Source: an uncultured Clostridia bacterium (GTDB lineage: Bacteria; Bacillota; Clostridia; Monoglobales; Firm-18). From it: a stretch of 7,410 nt of DNA. The notes beneath the pieces were generated by a model. The model was not told the DNA's origin. It saw only the letters and a program-made list of their open reading frames with translations, and ran no database searches. The stretch lies in the NCBI GenBank assembly GCA_937914775.1, contig CALDNB010000190.1:1-7410 (forward strand). Direction: 5' to 3'. The position numbers were made by a program, and so were the translations under genes. This document shows, in pieces, positions 4,828-7,410 of this stretch; the stretch's first letter is position 1; every line of letters begins with the position of its first letter.

Positions 4828-4853
4828 TAAGATACTTTATGACCTGTATCTTA
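4828..4853. repeat. Inverted repeat between radC and the S-layer promoter
   Basis: TAAGATAC (4828-4835) and GTATCTTA (4846-4853) form an 8-bp stem with a 10-nt loop. On either strand no real T-run follows, so it is at best a weak radC terminator. A direct 10-bp repeat, ATACTTTATG, occurs here (4832-4841) and again at 4863-4872. This is the only other feature I see in the 247-bp gap between the S-layer gene and radC. Confidence 0.4.
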
Positions 4854-4888
4854 CTTATTTTAATACTTTATGGCGCTTTTTGCAATAT

Positions 4889-5578
4889 TTATTTGTAAAT
4901 TTTAATATTCTCTTTTCTGAATGAAAAATATCTGTTTCCCGATACTATTATATGGTCAATCAGTTCTGTTTGTATATTTGAAAGCATCATTGCCAGGTTG
5001 GTTGTTACCGTTATATCGTTTTGGGACGGCATAAGTACACCGCTTGGGTGATTGTGCGTAAGTATCACAAAAGAAGCGTTTGTTTCAAGTGCGTGTTTTA
5101 GTATTACTTTCTGGTCAATATGTACCATTGTTACCGTGCCTGTGCTCACTTTTACTTTTTTAATCAGTTCCTTATTAATATTAAGGAAGAGAGCATACAC
5201 GCCTTCGGAATTTTCACCTGCAAAAAGTTTTACGCAGTATTCTCCTGCTTTTTCAGTATTTGCCATAGTTTCGTCGTCTCTATAGTAACTGAATTCGTAG
5301 CACTTAACATAAGTAGGAAGCATTTTTAAAAACTCGGCAGTTTTAAGTCCCACGCCTTCTATGGTCATTAAGTCATTTATATCTGCAGAGCAGATAGCGT
5401 GAAGAGAGCCGAATTTATCAATCAGCCTATGAGCAATTTCATTTGTGTTTATTCTGGGCAGCACGTTAAACAGCAGTACTTCCACTATCTCGTGTTTTTC
5501 AAGGCTCTCGAAATCGCCGTTAAGTGCTTTTGCCATAATACGCCGTCTGTGACCATCGTGTGTATTTCTTTCTGCCAT
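4889..5578 (-). CDS. radC: RadC family JAB/JAMM-domain protein
   Basis: A 229-residue cytoplasmic protein of the RadC (UPF0758) family, at the family's usual length. The N-terminal part begins with the conserved HDGHRRRI (7-14), followed by a helix-hairpin-helix-like segment (about 70-85, MTIEGVGLKTAEFL). The C-terminal JAB/JAMM domain has the metal-binding motif HNHPSG (H175, H177), then S185 and D188, and a likely catalytic E125. All expected metal ligands are present. The name comes from an old link to DNA repair in E. coli that was later withdrawn, so the true function is unsettled; a metal-dependent nuclease or protease-like activity is possible. It starts 2 bp after the pyrE stop codon (TAA-AT-ATG), and no Shine-Dalgarno sequence is visible, so translation probably depends on coupling to pyrE. 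The start is supported by the conserved N-terminus. Confidence 0.93.
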   Translation of the reverse strand: MAERNTHDGHRRRIMAKALNGDFESLEKHEIVEVLLFNVLPRINTNEIAHRLIDKFGSLHAICSADINDLMTIEGVGLKTAEFLKMLPTYVKCYEFSYYRDDETMANTEKAGEYCVKLFAGENSEGVYALFLNINKELIKKVKVSTGTVTMVHIDQKVILKHALETNASFVILTHNHPSGVLMPSQNDITVTTNLAMMLSNIQTELIDHIIVSGNRYFSFRKENIKIYK

Positions 5579-5580
5579 AT

Positions 5581-6159
5581 TTACTTAATCTTACGGCTGC
5601 CGGGTTTTACAACAGGCTGTCCCGCTTTACAAAGAGGACAACTGTCTGCCTCAAAAGATTCAATTTCAATAGGCAATACTGCTTTATAAGGAACGCCAAA
5701 ATCAACTTTACCTGCAGTTCTGTCAACGATACTGCCGACACCAACTACTTCTCCGCCGTTTTCTTTTACAAGTTCAATTACTTCTCTTACGGAGCCACCT
5801 GTTGTAACAACATCTTCTACAACAAGAACTTTTTGTCCCGGTTTGATTTCGAAACTGCGGCGCAAAGTCATTTTGCCATCAGCATCTCTTTCTGCAAAAA
5901 TGTTGGGTGTTCCAAGTTGTCTTGCAACTTCATAAGAAATAAGTATTGCGCCGATAGCGGGACCTATTACCACATCTACTCCGCTGTCCTTATAAAGTTT
6001 TGCAAGTTCACCGCATAATTCTTCGCTGTACTTTGCATTCTGAAAAATCCTGGCACACTGCATATATTTATTACTGTGTCTGCCTGAAGTTAAAAGGAAG
6101 TGTCCTTCCAAAAGCACTCCTGCCTCCTGTAAAATTTCTAAAACTCTTTCTCTTGTCAT
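5581..6159 (-). CDS. pyrE: Orotate phosphoribosyltransferase
   Basis: A 192-residue cytoplasmic enzyme that joins orotate to PRPP to give orotidine 5'-monophosphate, step five of de novo pyrimidine synthesis. The PRPP-binding signature [13 protein letters not shown] is at 111-123 with the acidic pair E115-D116. [15 protein letters not shown] at 20-34 forms the conserved N-terminal strand and loop, and FAER is at 88-91. The C-terminal [16 protein letters not shown] (174-189) is typical of the shorter OPRTase branch found in many Firmicutes and Thermus-like bacteria. Length is normal. AAGGAG lies 8 bases before the ATG, inside the 20-bp gap after pyrD. It forms an operon with pyrK-pyrD upstream and radC downstream. 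No pyrF is seen in the window. Confidence 0.97.
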   Translation of the reverse strand: MTRERVLEILQEAGVLLEGHFLLTSGRHSNKYMQCARIFQNAKYSEELCGELAKLYKDSGVDVVIGPAIGAILISYEVARQLGTPNIFAERDADGKMTLRRSFEIKPGQKVLVVEDVVTTGGSVREVIELVKENGGEVVGVGSIVDRTAGKVDFGVPYKAVLPIEIESFEADSCPLCKAGQPVVKPGSRKIK

Positions 6160-6179
6160 TTTTCTGTCTCCTTTTACAA

Positions 6180-7085
6180 TTAGTTTTCACGGATACTTCC
6201 GATTAAGTCATTTACATCGTCAATATTATTATCAGACATATATTTCAAAAACTCATTTTTAATGGTTAATGAAGCATCAGGGGTTACAAGGTTTGCAGTT
6301 CCTACCGCAACGGCAGTTGCACCTGCAATCATAAACTCTGCCACATCTTCCCCGTTCATAACACCGCCCATACCAATCAGCGGTACTTTTACAGCTTTTG
6401 CAACTTCCCATACCATTCTTACTGCAACCGGCTTAATTGCAGGACCTGAAAAACCTCCTGCATTACGTGCCAAAATCGGGCGTCTGCTTTTTACATCAAT
6501 TTTCATACCGTACAAAGTATTAATTAAAGAAAGGGCATCTGCACCTGCGTTCTCGGCACTTTTTGCAATTTCTGAAATATTTGTTACGTTAGGTGAAAGT
6601 TTTACAATCAACGGGACTTTACATTTTGCTTTTACTCTTTTGGTAATTTCCGCAACCATACCGCAGTCAGTACCAAAAGCCACGCCGCCCTCTTTTACAT
6701 TGGGGCATGAAATATTTAGTTCGATTAAATCTACGCTGTCACCCAGAACTGTTGCAATTTCTTCATTTTCCTCAATAGAACTGCCTGAAATATTTGCAAT
6801 TATTTTAGCATCATATCTTTTAAGGTTAGGCACATCGTAAGTCATAAAATGTTCAACACCGGGGTTTTGCAGACCTACGCTGTTTAAGATACCCGCCGTT
6901 ACTTCCGCAATTCTTGGTGACGGATTACCTGCTTTAGGTTTTAGGGTAATTGCCTTAACACATATACCGCCCAGTTCCGAAAGGTTAAAGTACTGACCTG
7001 TTTCCCAGCCGTTACCGAATGTTCCTGATGCAGTAACTATAGGGTTATTTAATGTTACACCTGCTATATTAACTTTAGTATTCAT
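6180..7085 (-). CDS. pyrD: Dihydroorotate dehydrogenase, class 1B catalytic subunit
   Basis: A 301-residue FMN enzyme (PyrDB type) that oxidises dihydroorotate to orotate in the cytoplasm and passes electrons through PyrK to NAD+. The fold is a TIM barrel. The active-site cysteine of class 1 enzymes is C127 in [13 protein letters not shown]; class 2 enzymes have serine. Other conserved points are TASGTFGNG (18-26), K44 in [19 protein letters not shown] (66-76), N189 in SLINT, and the flavin phosphate-binding GMGG (238-241) and VGTAN (261-265). The neighbouring pyrK confirms class 1B. The ATG at 7085 follows the pyrK stop codon by 8 bp; AGGTGA (7095-7090) overlaps that stop codon, indicating tight coupling. 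No truncation is seen. Confidence 0.97.
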   Translation of the reverse strand: MNTKVNIAGVTLNNPIVTASGTFGNGWETGQYFNLSELGGICVKAITLKPKAGNPSPRIAEVTAGILNSVGLQNPGVEHFMTYDVPNLKRYDAKIIANISGSSIEENEEIATVLGDSVDLIELNISCPNVKEGGVAFGTDCGMVAEITKRVKAKCKVPLIVKLSPNVTNISEIAKSAENAGADALSLINTLYGMKIDVKSRRPILARNAGGFSGPAIKPVAVRMVWEVAKAVKVPLIGMGGVMNGEDVAEFMIAGATAVAVGTANLVTPDASLTIKNEFLKYMSDNNIDDVNDLIGSIREN

Positions 7086-7093
7086 ATCTTCAC

Positions 7094-7410
7094 CTACAAA
7101 TCCAAATCTTGTGCATCAAAAACAGGACCTTTCTGACACACCTTAACATTTTCGCCATGAGACTGGCAGGTACAAACTGCACAGGCACCTATACCGCAGC
7201 CCATTCTCTGTTCCATAGAAAGTTGACAGTAAATATTATATTTTTCTGCGATTTGTTTTACGCCCTTCATCATAGGCACAGGACCGCAGGAATAAATAGA
7301 GGTTACGTTATTGTTTTTAACTACCTCCTCCAGTACGTCTGTTACAAAACCTTTTGTTCCGTAACTGCCGTCATCGGTAGCGATATGACACATGTCACAG
7401 CAACTGTCAA
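7094..7410 (-). CDS. pyrK: Dihydroorotate dehydrogenase electron transfer subunit (partial)
   Basis: The C-terminal ~105 residues of PyrK; the frame is open to the window edge, so the N-terminal FAD domain is missing from view. PyrK carries FAD and a 2Fe-2S cluster and moves electrons from PyrD to NAD+. Visible are ATDDGSYGTKGFVTDVL, the nucleotide-binding SCGPVPMM, and the cluster motif MEQRMGCGIGACAVCTC followed by VCQKGPVF. The four ligands follow C-x4-C-x2-C-x11-C (counting from the Met encoded at 7393: C66, C71, C74, C86), as in PyrK of Gram-positive bacteria. That Met is internal, not the true start, because the family motif continues upstream of it (…DSCCD-M). The gene ends in TAG within the ribosome site of pyrD. 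Confidence 0.96.
   Translation of the reverse strand, partial: DSCCDMCHIATDDGSYGTKGFVTDVLEEVVKNNNVTSIYSCGPVPMMKGVKQIAEKYNIYCQLSMEQRMGCGIGACAVCTCQSHGENVKVCQKGPVFDAQDLDL

Noticed and set aside
4828..4853. Strong intrinsic terminator of radC
   Set aside because: The stem is 8 bp with a 10-nt loop, A/T-rich, and has no following T-run in the minus direction.

Overview
The window looks like chromosomal DNA of a low-to-medium G+C Clostridia (Bacillota). This is inferred from consensus sigma-A promoters, strong GGAGG-type ribosome binding sites, a Gram-positive S-layer (SLH) protein, and a pyrK-pyrDB-pyrE order typical of Firmicutes. No species can be named from the sequence alone.

Layout. Positions 1-450 hold the end of a plus-strand rRNA operon: the 23S 3' end, the 5S gene and a terminator. 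Positions 500-1500 hold a tRNA cluster: Asn(GTT), Glu(CTC), a CAT-anticodon tRNA and Ser(GGA) on the plus strand, and Thr(GGT) on the minus strand. Each tRNA is followed by its own intrinsic hairpin, and Thr and Ser are driven by well-formed divergent promoters. Positions 1654-4641 (minus) encode a 995-residue secreted S-layer protein with its own consensus promoter and a structured leader of about 128 nt. Positions 4889-7410 (minus) hold a pyrimidine biosynthesis operon, read pyrK (cut by the window edge), pyrD, pyrE, radC. PyrK and PyrD form the NAD-linked dihydroorotate dehydrogenase that makes orotate, PyrE converts orotate to OMP, and RadC is a JAB/JAMM-domain protein carried at the operon tail.

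The least ordinary part is the non-coding DNA after the tRNAs. Between the CAT tRNA and tRNA-Thr lie about 370 bp bounded by an exact 18-bp repeat of the tRNA 3' end. Inside are two units, each made of a terminator hairpin, a (partly decayed) inverted copy of the upstream tRNA's 3' end or T-arm, a palindrome of the type ACAGTCC...GGACTGT, and a direct copy of the tRNA 3' end. A third unit follows tRNA-Ser, and its inverted T-arm segment matches tRNA-Ser rather than the CAT tRNA. This looks like a small non-coding repeat family that inserts at, or is copied from, tRNA 3' ends. It has no credible coding capacity and is the best candidate here for something undescribed.
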